A DNA stretch of 64,000 nucleotides from Rhizobium anhuiense (GTDB taxonomy: Bacteria > Pseudomonadota > Alphaproteobacteria > Rhizobiales > Rhizobiaceae): positions 62,001 to 126,000 of the forward strand of contig NZ_ML133534.1 of assembly GCF_003985145.1 (NCBI RefSeq), given 5' to 3'. The position numbers were made by a program, and so were the translations under genes. Shown piece after piece: positions 35,479 through 44,351 of the stretch; positions within the stretch are counted from its first letter, which is position 1, and each line of letters begins with the position of its first letter. The notes under the pieces were generated by a model. That model was not told where the DNA came from. It did not search any database and saw nothing but the letters and a program-made list of their open reading frames with translations.

Positions 35479-37974
35479 ATGGCGGATTTTATTGCAGTTA
35501 TTCGGCGGGCCGTCGACGGCTTGGCTGAAAATACCCCCGAAATGCGGGTGAAGGTCTACGAACGTGCCCGCGGCGCAGTGCAGCGGCAGCTCGAGAACAT
35601 GAAGCCGCGTCCGCCGGAAGCCATGCTGCAACGCCAGCTCGAAAAGCTCGAGGCCGCCATCCGCGAAGTGGAAGGTGAACACTCCGAGGCGCTGTCGCTC
35701 GACGAGCCTGTTGCCGCCGCCACCGCGCTGGATTCCGCAGAAGAACAAGCGCTTCACGACGAAAGCGAACCGGCGCCTGTGCCGGAGACTGATGTCGAGG
35801 AGCCGGTTGACGAAGCCTATGCCGAGCCGCAAGCGGCCGAGGCCGCCGACGAGCCCGGTCACGTGGAAGCTGCCTCGCCCGAGGAAGCTGAGGAAGAGGT
35901 CGCTGCCGAGGAACCCCTTTCCGCGGAAGCATCCGTTCCCGCGGAAACTCCTGTTCCCGCGGAAGCTCCTGCTTCCGCCGAGACATACTGGCATCCCTCG
36001 CATGAGGAGGAAGCGCCGGCCGAGGAATGGCATGCCAGCGAGGCGCGCGACGTCGCTGCCGAGGATGTGCCGGCCGAACATGACGGCTGGGAGCCGCCCG
36101 TCGGGGATCACGACGAACAGGCCGGCGACTATCATGCGGACGAGCAGCATCCTGCGGAAGCCGAAGAGGTTGCGGCGGAACCGGTGGCGGTGGAGGCTGA
36201 CGAGCCGGAAGTCGAGGAGGCTTACGAGCCCGCCGAGCCGCTTCAGCCGGTCACGCGTGGCATAGATCACGCGTCGAACCGGCTGGTTGAGCCGGTCGCC
36301 GATTTCGATCGCCCGCAGGAGTTCGTCGAGCACAGCCGCGAGGAGCCGCTGCAGGCCGACGCCGTGGCGCATTTCGATCCCGTCTGGGCCGAGCCCGCCG
36401 CCGAGACGCCGGCTCCGGCGCCCAAAGATGCGGAGACCGAATGGGCGGAAGAGGAACTCAGGCAATATTCGCAGACGGCGCCGATCACCGCGGATGCTTC
36501 GGCGCGCGCCTTCGAGGAGGTGATATCGAGCCTCGAAAATGCGGCCCCCGCCGCCGTCATGCCGGCTGCCAAGGAAAGTTTCTCCTGGGAGACGGCCGCT
36601 TTCGACGATCTGCCGCCGATCGAGGCCGGCAGCAATAAGAAGACGCCGGTCGCTTCGCATTTCGACGATGTCGATATCTTCGCAGAAGTGCACAACGGCA
36701 AGCCGGCGCCTGCCAGCGCCGCGCCGAGCGAGGACTGGCGCGAGGCGAAGGCGCTGCGCGGCTACGACCGTCGCGGTTCGGTCGCCGCTGACGACGATGA
36801 CTCCAATCCGGCGATGGATATCGATCAGATTGTTGCGTCCAAGCTGCAGGGCAAGAATTTCCGGATGGAGCCGAAGCGCCGTCGCTTCGGCCTCGGCACC
36901 GTGATCACGCTCCTCTTCGCCCTCATCCTGATCGGTGGCGGCGCCTATGCCGGCTGGATGAACAGAGAGGCGCTGGTGGCGATGGTCGACGGGCTTGTCA
37001 GTTCGGCACCGTCGCAGGCGACCCGGAACGAGGCGGCAACACCGCCGGCTGGCTCCGCGACGCCTGCCCAGCCTGAGCCAGCGACGCCTGCTCAGCCGAC
37101 CACGCCAGGAGCGCAGAATACGCCAGTGGCACCGCCGCAGCCGAACCCGAACCCGCAGGTGGCGTCAATGAACAATGACGGCGCCGCGGCCAATTCGAAA
37201 TTCACTCAGCGGCTGCTGACCGATGGGACAGAGGTCGACAGCGGACCGGCCACGGTGCCGGGAACGCCGACGGCAGAAGGAAAATCGGTCGCCGAGCAGA
37301 ACGTCGCGGCAGCCGATACGCCGGCTGCCAGCGCACAGGGCGATGCGGCACCCGCCGAAACGCTGACGCCGAACGGTCCGGCGGCATCGCCGCAGCAGAC
37401 CGCGCCCGTTGGTTCGTCGCAAAAGATGTTCCTCTATGAGGAGCGCATCGGCCAGAGCTCGCCGACGGCAATCGAGGGATCGGTCGTCTGGAGTGTGCAG
37501 CACGAGGCCGGTCAGGGCGGACGGCAGGAGGCGACGGTGCAGGGCAATGTCAGCGTGCCCGAGCGCAATCTCTCGGCTCTCATCACCTTCAAGCGCAATT
37601 CCGATCCGTCGCTGCCGGCAAGCCATCTCGTCGAGGTGGTCTTCTCGGTGCCGCCGAATTTCGAAGGCGGCAGCATCGACAGCGTCCAGCGCATCTCGAT
37701 GAAGCGCACGGAGCAGGACCGTGGTGACGCGCTGATTGCGGTTCCGGCCAAAATCACCGACGATTTCCACATGATCGCGCTCAACGACTATCCCGATGCG
37801 CGCAAGGCCAATCTCGACCTGATGGCGACCCGTAGTTGGATCGATATGCCGATCACCTATCGCAACGGCCGCCGCGCGCTGCTGACGATGGAAAAGGGCG
37901 ACACCGGAACGAACGCCTTCAACACCGCGATCAAGGAATGGACCGCCCTCGGGGATGTGTCGACGAGCCAGTGA
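35479..37974 (+). CDS. Large acidic single-pass membrane protein of unknown function
   Basis: Protein of 831 residues. Residues 1-70 form a basic helical head (ADFIAVIRRAVDGLAENTPEMR...). About 70-430 is a long, very Glu/Ala/Pro-rich and probably disordered region that includes a short 6-residue tandem repeat (VPAETP type). One membrane helix lies near 472-494 (TVITLLFALILIGGGAYAGW). After it comes a Pro/Ala/Gln-rich linker (about 505-645) and then a compact C-terminal domain (KMFLYEERIGQSSP... to TALGDVSTSQ) that would be periplasmic. The layout, cytoplasmic acidic arm, anchor and outer domain, is that of a conserved rhizobial hypothetical protein. I know no function. It follows purA and converges on rpoH. 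Confidence 0.75.
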   Translation: MADFIAVIRRAVDGLAENTPEMRVKVYERARGAVQRQLENMKPRPPEAMLQRQLEKLEAAIREVEGEHSEALSLDEPVAAATALDSAEEQALHDESEPAPVPETDVEEPVDEAYAEPQAAEAADEPGHVEAASPEEAEEEVAAEEPLSAEASVPAETPVPAEAPASAETYWHPSHEEEAPAEEWHASEARDVAAEDVPAEHDGWEPPVGDHDEQAGDYHADEQHPAEAEEVAAEPVAVEADEPEVEEAYEPAEPLQPVTRGIDHASNRLVEPVADFDRPQEFVEHSREEPLQADAVAHFDPVWAEPAAETPAPAPKDAETEWAEEELRQYSQTAPITADASARAFEEVISSLENAAPAAVMPAAKESFSWETAAFDDLPPIEAGSNKKTPVASHFDDVDIFAEVHNGKPAPASAAPSEDWREAKALRGYDRRGSVAADDDDSNPAMDIDQIVASKLQGKNFRMEPKRRRFGLGTVITLLFALILIGGGAYAGWMNREALVAMVDGLVSSAPSQATRNEAATPPAGSATPAQPEPATPAQPTTPGAQNTPVAPPQPNPNPQVASMNNDGAAANSKFTQRLLTDGTEVDSGPATVPGTPTAEGKSVAEQNVAAADTPAASAQGDAAPAETLTPNGPAASPQQTAPVGSSQKMFLYEERIGQSSPTAIEGSVVWSVQHEAGQGGRQEATVQGNVSVPERNLSALITFKRNSDPSLPASHLVEVVFSVPPNFEGGSIDSVQRISMKRTEQDRGDALIAVPAKITDDFHMIALNDYPDARKANLDLMATRSWIDMPITYRNGRRALLTMEKGDTGTNAFNTAIKEWTALGDVSTSQ
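35920..35982 (+). repeat. 18-bp tandem repeat inside the acidic protein gene
   Basis: Three and a half units of an 18-bp repeat (consensus CCCGCGGAARCTCCTGTT) encode the hexapeptide pattern PAExPV. The first unit starts at 35920 and the last is partial. Slippage here would add or remove six residues in the disordered arm without changing the frame. Confidence 0.7.
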
Positions 37975-38047
37975 TGGTTTTTTCCGCAATGCCAACTTTA
38001 TCGGACTTTGGCGGCTGACGAGGCTGCGAAAAGCGAATGAAACAGAA

Positions 38048-38072
38048 AAGGCGGGCCGCAAGGACCCGCCTT
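38048..38072. terminator. Bidirectional terminator between acidic-protein gene and rpoH
   Basis: Hairpin AAGGCGGG-N9-CCCGCCTT lies between two convergent genes. An A-rich run on its left gives a T run for the rpoH strand, and TTCTTC follows on the right. It fits a shared intrinsic terminator, best for rpoH. Confidence 0.65.
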
Positions 38073-38096
38073 CTTCAATTCTATCACGCGGCAGGT

Positions 38097-39005
38097 TTAT
38101 GCCGTGGCTTCGACGACGCGGACGGCCTTGGCGCGTTCCAGCGCTTCCTTGCGGACCGCATCCTGCACCTTTTCGAAGGCGCGGACCTCGATCTGGCGGA
38201 CGCGTTCGCGGCTGATGTCGAATTCGGTCGAAAGGTCTTCCAGGGTCACCGGATCCTCGGCGAGGCGGCGAGCCTCGAAGATGCGGCGTTCGCGCTCGTT
38301 CAGCACGCTCATCGCTTTTGCCAGCATGCGCCGCCGGGTGTCGAGCTCATCCTGTTCGATCAGCACGTCTTCCTGGCTGTCATGGTCGTCCACCAGCCAA
38401 TCCTGCCATTGGCCGCTATCACCTTCGGCAGCCTTGATCGGCGCGTTCAGCGAAGCGTCGCCGGAAAGGCGGCGGTTCATCGAAATGACCTCCTCCTCCG
38501 AGACGTTCAGCTTGGTGGCGATTTCCGAGACGTGCTCCGGCTTCAGGTCGCCGTCGTCGATCGCCTGGATGCGGCCTTTCAGCCGACGCAGGTTGAAAAA
38601 CAGGCGTTTCTGGTTGGCGGTCGTGCCCATCTTTACCAGCGACCACGAGCGCAGGATATATTCCTGGATCGAGGCCTTGATCCACCACATGGCGTAGGTG
38701 GCGAGGCGGAAGCCGCGCTCGGCATCGAACTTCTTGACGGCCTGCATCAGGCCGACATTGCCCTCGGAGACGACTTCGCCGATCGGCAGGCCGTAGCCGC
38801 GATAACCCATCGCGATCTTCGCGACGAGGCGAAGATGGCTGGTGACCAGCTTGTGGGCGGCGTCGCGATCGCCATGCTCGGCATAACGCTTGGCGAGCAT
38901 GTATTCCTGCTGCGGCTCGAGCATCGGGAATTTGCGGATTTCGTCGAGGTAACGATTGAGACCGGCTTCGCCGGCGGTAATGGACGGCAAGGTATTTCGG
39001 GCCAT
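38097..39005 (-). CDS. rpoH: RNA polymerase heat-shock sigma factor RpoH (sigma-32)
   Basis: Sigma factor of 302 residues. Region 2 contains LRLVAKIAMGYRGYGLPIGEVVSEGNVGLMQAVKKFD and the -10-recognition segment RGFRLATYAMWWIKASIQEYILRSWSLVK. The heat-shock-specific RpoH box is visible as NQKRLFFNLRR, and region 4 ends with DISRERVRQIEVRAFEKVQ. It directs RNA polymerase to chaperone and protease genes. Rhizobia have more than one rpoH; this reads as the main heat-shock type but the exact paralogue is not decided. GGAGGG precedes the ATG. It is followed by a likely terminator at 38048-38072. Confidence 0.96.
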   Translation of the reverse strand: MARNTLPSITAGEAGLNRYLDEIRKFPMLEPQQEYMLAKRYAEHGDRDAAHKLVTSHLRLVAKIAMGYRGYGLPIGEVVSEGNVGLMQAVKKFDAERGFRLATYAMWWIKASIQEYILRSWSLVKMGTTANQKRLFFNLRRLKGRIQAIDDGDLKPEHVSEIATKLNVSEEEVISMNRRLSGDASLNAPIKAAEGDSGQWQDWLVDDHDSQEDVLIEQDELDTRRRMLAKAMSVLNERERRIFEARRLAEDPVTLEDLSTEFDISRERVRQIEVRAFEKVQDAVRKEALERAKAVRVVEATA

Positions 39006-39183
39006 AGTGCACCCTCCTAAAGTGAATTCCGGCTCCCGATGGAAACGCGTTCTCGCGTTAAAAAAGGCAAACCGGGACGTGCGGCTCTACTGTGAGCCCG
39101 CACTAAATCCATATACAGATAAGTGTGGCGAAACGGCGGTTCAAGGGTGCCGCTCACGCAGGTGTGAGTTGGAAGAGGGGTCT

Positions 39184-40209
39184 CTATCGCCGCAGTGCCT
39201 CGACCAATTCCACCATATCATCCGGCAGCGGCACTTCGAAATGCATGATTTCGCCGGTGCGGGGATGCTCGAACTGCAGCATGAAGGCATGCAGCGCCTG
39301 GCGGTCGAAACCGTTGACGACCTTACGGATCTCTTCGGGCAGAAGATTGACCTTGGTCTTGAAGCCGGCGCCGTAAACCGTGTCGCCGAGCAGCGGATGG
39401 CCGATATGGGCCATGTGGACACGGATCTGGTGGGTGCGCCCGGTTTCGAGGTGGCACTCGACCAGCGAGGCGAACGCGGTGGCGTCCGGCTTTTCGTGGA
39501 AGCGTTCGACCACCGTGTAGTGCGTGATCGCCTCGTCGGCGTCATGACTGTCGGGGCGCTTGACGGCGCGGCGCGTGCGATCGCCGGTGGCGCGGCCGAG
39601 CGGCGCGTCGACGGTGCCCGTCAGCGAGCGCGGCCGGCCCCAGACGACTGCCTGGTAGGCCCGCTCCAGCGGCATGGTGCGGCCGTGGTCGGCAAATTGA
39701 AGCGAGAGGTGGCGATGGGCGATGTCGTTCTTGGCGACGACCATGACCCCTGTCGTGTCCTTGTCGAGACGGTGGACGATGCCGGGGCGGCGCACGCCGC
39801 CGATGCCGGAGAGCGTATCGCCGCAATGGTGGATCAGTGCGTTGACCAGCGTTCCTGTCCAATTGCCGGGACCGGGATGGACGACGAGACCGGAAGGCTT
39901 GGAGATGACGATGACGTCGTCGTCCTCATGGAGGATAACGAGCGGGATGTCCTCGCCCTGCGGCGTCGGGTCTTCCGGCTCGGGCAGCGTGATCTCGAAA
40001 CTATCGCCGGTGCGCACCTTGCGCTGCGGGTCGGTGACGGGTTCTCCGCGCAGAAAAACCTGGCCGTCCTTGATCAGCGCCTTGATGCGGCTGCGTGAAA
40101 ATTCCTCGCCAACCTGCGCCGTCAGCCAGGCGTCGAGCCGGCCTTCGGCGGTTTCATCGGCAGTCAGGACTTTTCTATTGCCGGCTGCTTGTTTAAAGGG
40201 GTCGCTCAA
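39184..40209 (-). CDS. rluD: 23S rRNA pseudouridine synthase, RluD family
   Basis: Enzyme of 341 residues that isomerises uridines in the large ribosomal RNA. The N-terminal S4 RNA-binding domain covers about residues 14-80 (RLDAWLTAQVGEEFSRSRIKALIKDGQV), and the catalytic domain has VVHPGPGN, the catalytic aspartate motif GIVHRLDKDTTGVMVVAK, and ETGRTHQIRVHMAHIGHPLLGD. The start is taken as TTG at 40209 (MSDPFKQ), since longer versions would run over the divergent gene at 40253. RluD type fits best; RluC or RluA-like specificity is not excluded. It is upstream of rpoH on the same strand, 178 bp apart. Confidence 0.9.
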   Translation of the reverse strand: MSDPFKQAAGNRKVLTADETAEGRLDAWLTAQVGEEFSRSRIKALIKDGQVFLRGEPVTDPQRKVRTGDSFEITLPEPEDPTPQGEDIPLVILHEDDDVIVISKPSGLVVHPGPGNWTGTLVNALIHHCGDTLSGIGGVRRPGIVHRLDKDTTGVMVVAKNDIAHRHLSLQFADHGRTMPLERAYQAVVWGRPRSLTGTVDAPLGRATGDRTRRAVKRPDSHDADEAITHYTVVERFHEKPDATAFASLVECHLETGRTHQIRVHMAHIGHPLLGDTVYGAGFKTKVNLLPEEIRKVVNGFDRQALHAFMLQFEHPRTGEIMHFEVPLPDDMVELVEALRR

Positions 40210-40252
40210 GACGCTTCTTCTCCGACGTATTTTTTTAGAACGGGACGCACAG

Positions 40253-40639
40253 ATGACAGCAATCGAGCCAGACGACCAGGAAGAGAAGCCCCTTGATCCG
40301 GCGATGGAAAGTGTCCGGCGCAAGATGGTCCGCCTGCAGATCGTTTCCGGCGCCATCATGTTCGTGAGCCTTATGGCGGTCTTCGGTGCCGTTGTCTACA
40401 AGACGATGCGCGACGATCCGAAGGAGACGGCAGCAACCGTTGCCGCCTCCGGCGTGCCCTCGGATGCGCCGCTTGCCGCGACCGTTTCTCTGCCGCTCGG
40501 CTTCAAGGTGCAGTCGACCTCGTTGTCTGCCGGGCAGATCCTGTTTTACGGCGAAACCGTCGAGGGCAAGAACAAGGCCCTGGTCTTCGACCTCAGGACC
40601 GGCCGTACCGTCGCCGACGTCACCGTCGCGGGCAATTGA
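40253..40639 (+). CDS. Small conserved single-pass membrane protein
   Basis: Protein of 128 residues. An acidic N-terminus and a basic patch (RRKMVRLQ) precede one membrane helix at about residues 30-50 (IVSGAIMFVSLMAVFGAVVY). The rest is a small extracytoplasmic domain ending FDLRTGRTVADVTVAGN. It is divergent from the pseudouridine synthase and 7 bp ahead of the SpoU methyltransferase, so it is likely co-transcribed with an rRNA-modification gene. Its function is not known. Confidence 0.75.
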   Translation: MTAIEPDDQEEKPLDPAMESVRRKMVRLQIVSGAIMFVSLMAVFGAVVYKTMRDDPKETAATVAASGVPSDAPLAATVSLPLGFKVQSTSLSAGQILFYGETVEGKNKALVFDLRTGRTVADVTVAGN

Positions 40640-40646
40640 GGTCGGC

Positions 40647-41471
40647 ATGGCCGCCGTCCCGATCGCCATCGACAGCGCCGACGATCCGCGCCTCGCCGAA
40701 TTCCGCGACATAAGAGAGCGCGACCTGACGGGTCGCGAGAACCGCTTCATCGCCGAGGGCACCGTCGTGCTGCGCATGCTTGCCGAGGCGCATGCGGGAG
40801 ACCGCGGCTTTTTCGCCGAAAAGATTCTGCTGCTGCGCAATCGCGTCGAGGGCGTGCTGCCCATCCTGGAGCGGTTTCCGGCCGATGTGCCAGTCTATGT
40901 CGCCGAGGCCGATGTGCTTAACGGCGTCGTTGGCTTCCATCTGCATCGCGGCGTTCTCGCGCTCGGCCGGCGGGAGGATGGCGGAGAGGGTGCCCTTCTC
41001 GCGGCGCTGCCGGAACGGGCGCTGGTGCTGGTCGGCTGCGGCATTTCCAATCACGACAATGCCGGCTCGATGTTCCGCAATGCGGCCGCCTTCCGGGCGG
41101 ATGCGGTGCTGCTCGACGAAACTTCCTGTGATCCGCTTTACCGCAAGGCGTTGCGTGTTTCGGTCGGTTCGGTGCTGAGCGTTCCACATCGGCGCGGCGG
41201 CAAGGCGCTGGATGTGCTCCTGGCGCTTGCCGAACGGGGCTTTGCCATCTGGACGCTTTCGCCGCACGGCAAGACCGATATACGCGCCATTCCGGCTTCA
41301 GCGCGCATGGCGCTGGTCGTCGGCACGGAAGGGGAGGGCTTGCCCGAGGCGCTGCTTGCGCGTTTCCAGAGCGCCCGCATTCCACAGTCGGAGGACCTCG
41401 ATAGCCTCAACGCTGCGACGGCGACGGGGATCGCGCTGTTTTCCATGGCTTCCGCGATGGCGCGGATCTAA
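40647..41471 (+). CDS. TrmH/SpoU-family RNA 2'-O-methyltransferase
   Basis: SPOUT-fold methyltransferase of 274 residues. Motif 1 reads NHDNAGSMFRNAAAF, motif 2 LVVGTEGEGL and motif 3 IPQSEDLDSLNAATATGIALF; these form the knotted AdoMet site. The N-terminal part with GRENRFIAEGTVVLRML is the SpoU substrate-binding domain. It likely methylates a ribose in rRNA or tRNA; the particular site cannot be told. The ATG at 40647 is 7 bp after the preceding stop with GAGG upstream. Confidence 0.9.
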   Translation: MAAVPIAIDSADDPRLAEFRDIRERDLTGRENRFIAEGTVVLRMLAEAHAGDRGFFAEKILLLRNRVEGVLPILERFPADVPVYVAEADVLNGVVGFHLHRGVLALGRREDGGEGALLAALPERALVLVGCGISNHDNAGSMFRNAAAFRADAVLLDETSCDPLYRKALRVSVGSVLSVPHRRGGKALDVLLALAERGFAIWTLSPHGKTDIRAIPASARMALVVGTEGEGLPEALLARFQSARIPQSEDLDSLNAATATGIALFSMASAMARI

Positions 41472-41517
41472 CCGGGGTTATCTGGCAGATCGGCATGATG
41501 GCGCGCCGCCGCGCGTC

Positions 41518-42684
41518 CTATCGGACGCGCTCGGGATCGGCGATGATTGCGGCCGCCCTGTCGGCAAGGCTGATGCGATCGTTTGGGTTCTTTTCCGCGG
41601 TATCCGCCAGCAAGGTACGGATCGGCGAGGAGGGACCTTCGTTGAGGGCGGTCAGCGCCACCATGTTGGCGGCGATCGAGGCGATCTCCTCGCGGATCGC
41701 GCCATCGCGCCCGGATACCGCCTTTGCCTTCTGCAGGCGCTCGGCAAGGGCGGCGCTGCGTGTGCGGACATCCTCGCCGATCTCGGCGATGACGTCGGCG
41801 GTGTCGAGCGCGGATACTGTCGTGTCTTCGGCCGTCACTTCCGCCGGCAGCTCGGCGGCCATCCCGGCAAGGCCGGCGTCGCGCAGCACCCGGTTGACCT
41901 TGCGGATCTCGGCATTGGCGGCCTTCAACTGTTCCTTCAACTTGGCAATCTCCTGCAAGCGGCGGGCGACCAGGGTTTCCTTTTCGGCGGCGGAAGCGCT
42001 CTCGCGCGCGGCCTTGTCTTCCAGGCGGATCACCATATGCTGCTGCTGCGTCAGTTTCTGTTCGGCGTCCCTGGCGCGCTTCTGCAAGAGAGTCACGTCC
42101 TGGCGTAAGGTATCGCGTTCGTCACGCAGCGCGTTGGCGCGGAATTTCAGGCTCTCCGCCTCGGTGTCGCGCGCGGCCAGGTCGATCCTCAGCCCATCGG
42201 CCTGTTCACCGAGCTTGCTCAGTCGCGTCCTCATCGTCGCCAGTTCGCTTTCCTTATTGGCAGCGGACTGCTCGGCAATATGCAAATTGGTCTTCAACTG
42301 GCTGATATAGTTCTCGTCCTTGCGCAGATGCGAGCGTTGCTCGGCCGCTTCGACATGCATCTCGCCGATCTGGGCCTGCAATTCGCCGATCTCGGCGGCA
42401 AGCCTGCCGGCGTCGACGGCGAGTGCATCATGGCGAAGCTGGAGCGACAGGGATTTCTCGCGCTCACGCAGAAGGTCCTGGGTGGTGCGGGCGTTCTCGG
42501 CGGCATAGAGCGCGCGGACCATATCCTTCTGGGCGCGAACTTCCTGCGGGCTCAGCGGCATGGTCGCCTTCAGCCGGTTCTCGGTATACCAGACGATGCG
42601 GCGATGAACGGCGGGCGAGACCAGAAAGACGAGGAACGCCGCGGTCAGGAAGCCCAATCCGAACAAGAGAGCATATTCGATCAC
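41518..42684 (-). CDS. Membrane-anchored coiled-coil protein
   Basis: Protein of 388 residues. One N-terminal membrane helix (YALLFGLGFLTAAFLVFLVSP, about 4-24) is followed by a very long charged coiled coil (about 50-275) rich in Glu, Lys, Arg, Gln and Ala, and then a helical C-terminal region (TTVSALDTADVIAEIGEDVRTRSAALAERL...) ending LADRAAAIIADPERVR. The start is a GTG at 42684. The layout suggests a cytoplasmic rod tethered to the inner membrane. It lies downstream of eipA on the same strand with 116 bp between; the setting next to envelope and cell-cycle genes suggests a structural or cell-shape role, which is inference. Confidence 0.75.
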   Translation of the reverse strand: MIEYALLFGLGFLTAAFLVFLVSPAVHRRIVWYTENRLKATMPLSPQEVRAQKDMVRALYAAENARTTQDLLREREKSLSLQLRHDALAVDAGRLAAEIGELQAQIGEMHVEAAEQRSHLRKDENYISQLKTNLHIAEQSAANKESELATMRTRLSKLGEQADGLRIDLAARDTEAESLKFRANALRDERDTLRQDVTLLQKRARDAEQKLTQQQHMVIRLEDKAARESASAAEKETLVARRLQEIAKLKEQLKAANAEIRKVNRVLRDAGLAGMAAELPAEVTAEDTTVSALDTADVIAEIGEDVRTRSAALAERLQKAKAVSGRDGAIREEIASIAANMVALTALNEGPSSPIRTLLADTAEKNPNDRISLADRAAAIIADPERVR

Positions 42685-42800
42685 GGCGCGGCCATCGGTA
42701 AGAAGGTTGATACGGGGTCAGCCGCGATGATTAAGCGCGCATGATGCGCATGGCAAGGCCGCCGGTGCGGGCGGCCGCGGATTCCAGCGGCTTGGCGGCC

Positions 42801-43388
42801 TCAGAAGGGGTTCCAGGTTGGCGCCTGGGTGATCTTGAGATAGCCGACATTGACACCCAGGCGGGCGCCGACACCGGTGCGGATCGGCACGACCAGCACG
42901 TCGTTGTTCTTGAGCAGCGTCATGCCGAAGCCGGCGATCACATAGGCCGAGCCGCTGACGCCGCCGAAGCGGGCATAGATGCCGTTGATGGAGGGCAGGT
43001 CGTAGACCAGCATCATCACCCGCGAGCCTTGGCCGCCGTAATCGAGGCCGAGCGAGGGGCCTTGCCAGTAGAGATTATGTTCGCCGGCATTCTTGGTATT
43101 CAGCTGGCCTTCGCCGTAGGTCAGACCGGCGATGAAGGCGCCGCCGCCTTCCTGTCCGAGGATATAGCCGTTCGGCAGGCCGTATTTCTGGAAGGCGCTC
43201 TCGACCACTTTGGCAAGCCCGCCGCTGGCGGAGCCGAAGAAGGAGTGGCCGGCATCGACGATTTCCTGCATCGTGTACTGGCCGTTGTCCTGGGCGGCGG
43301 CCGGCCCGGCAACCATCAGCGAGGAGAAGACGAGGGCCGAAAGCAACCTGCAGAAGCCGATGAATCGGTGCGGAATTTGAGGGCGCAT
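42801..43388 (-). CDS. eipA: Periplasmic envelope integrity protein EipA (DUF1134)
   Basis: Secreted protein of 195 residues. The signal peptide is RFIGFCRLLSALVFSSLMVAGPAAAQ, with cleavage after AAAQ. The mature part is the DUF1134 fold: GHSFFGSASGGLAKVVESAFQKYGLPNGYILGQEGGGAFIAGLTYGEG, then YWQGPSLGLDYGGQGSRVMMLVY and GSAYVIAGFGMTLLKNNDVLVVPIRTGVGARLGVNVGYLKIT. In Brucella this protein supports envelope stress resistance and is a CtrA target. The start at 43388 is chosen because it begins the signal peptide. It is divergent from chpT, and a near-consensus CtrA box lies between them. Confidence 0.88.
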   Translation of the reverse strand: MRPQIPHRFIGFCRLLSALVFSSLMVAGPAAAQDNGQYTMQEIVDAGHSFFGSASGGLAKVVESAFQKYGLPNGYILGQEGGGAFIAGLTYGEGQLNTKNAGEHNLYWQGPSLGLDYGGQGSRVMMLVYDLPSINGIYARFGGVSGSAYVIAGFGMTLLKNNDVLVVPIRTGVGARLGVNVGYLKITQAPTWNPF

Positions 43389-43462
43389 GGTGTCATCCGT
43401 TCGTCGTTTGGCTGAGAGCGGGCAACCGCTCGCGGCGATTGGTGCATTTTGCGCCGATGATC

Positions 43463-43477
43463 TTAACAATCGGTTTA
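43463..43477. promoter_or_regulatory. Candidate CtrA box between eipA and chpT
   Basis: TTAA-CAATCGG-TTTA matches the CtrA consensus TTAA-N7-TTAA at seven of eight bases. It is 75 bp before the eipA start and 106 bp before the chpT start, so CtrA could act on either gene. Binding is inferred. Confidence 0.55.
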
Positions 43478-43582
43478 CCAAATATGGTGTCATTATGGCA
43501 TCGAGTACGATCGCAAACTTCGCGCAATTTTGATGAAGCATATTCCGGGCGCGATGAAATTGCCGCCCCTCAGGAGACGATG

Positions 43583-44230
43583 ATGTCCAAGAACCCCAAT
43601 CTCACCCTGTCCGGCCCGGATCTGGCCGCGCTTCTCTGCAGCCGCGTTTGCCACGATGTCATCTCGCCCGTCGGCGCGATCAATAACGGGCTGGAACTCC
43701 TGGATGAGGGTGGCGCCGATTCCGATGCGATGGACCTGATCCGCACCAGTGCGCTCAACGCTTCCGTCCGCCTGAAATTCGCACGCCTCGCCTTCGGCGC
43801 GTCGGGCTCTGTCGGCGCCTCGATCGACACTGGCGAGGCCGAGCGCGCCGCCAAGGATTTCGCCATCGCCGAGAAGAAGACCGAGGTGATCTGGAACGGA
43901 CCGCGCGCCATCGTCGCCAAGAATCGCGTCAAGCTGCTGCTCAACCTCTTCCTCGTTGCCTATTCGGCCATTCCGCGCGGCGGCGTGCTTGAGGTAACGC
44001 TCGAAAATCCCGAATTCGATGCCAGGTTCACGCTCACGGCCAAAGGCAAGCTGATGCGCTTGCCGCCGAAATTCGTCGAGATATCGACCGGCACGATCGA
44101 GGAGGCGATCGACGCCCATTCGATCCAGCCCTATTATACCGTTCTTCTGGCGCAGGAGTGCGGAATGATGCTCGATCACAGCGCCAGCGCCGAAGAACTG
44201 GTGTTCACCGCGGTGGCTGCGGCCGCCTGA
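43583..44230 (+). CDS. chpT: Histidine phosphotransferase ChpT
   Basis: Phosphotransfer protein of 215 residues. The phosphorylated histidine is His24 in LLCSRVCHDVISPVGAINNGLELLDE, on the first helix of a dimeric four-helix bundle; the C-terminal half is a degenerate kinase-like domain (SIQPYYTVLLAQECGMML). In Caulobacter ChpT carries phosphate from the hybrid kinase CckA to CtrA and CpdR. The ATG at 43583 gives better spacing to AGGAG than the ATG three bases earlier. It is divergent from eipA and lies about 1.4 kb from ctrA, next to the receiver gene at 44352. Confidence 0.93.
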   Translation: MSKNPNLTLSGPDLAALLCSRVCHDVISPVGAINNGLELLDEGGADSDAMDLIRTSALNASVRLKFARLAFGASGSVGASIDTGEAERAAKDFAIAEKKTEVIWNGPRAIVAKNRVKLLLNLFLVAYSAIPRGGVLEVTLENPEFDARFTLTAKGKLMRLPPKFVEISTGTIEEAIDAHSIQPYYTVLLAQECGMMLDHSASAEELVFTAVAAAA

Positions 44231-44351
44231 TTTTTGCGCGTAAAACGAGTATCGGTGTTCGCGCGGTAACGATTCCTTAGCCTGATCGACCTATGCTTGG
44301 CTGCTGTTTAGAGGCCTTTGCAAGGACAGATGCAGGGGTAAAGGAGTCGCC

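Noticed and set aside
39006..39183. Possible small RNA or gene between rluD and rpoH
   Set aside because: Only 178 bp, no terminator-like hairpin or open frame with a start; it is most simply the rpoH promoter.
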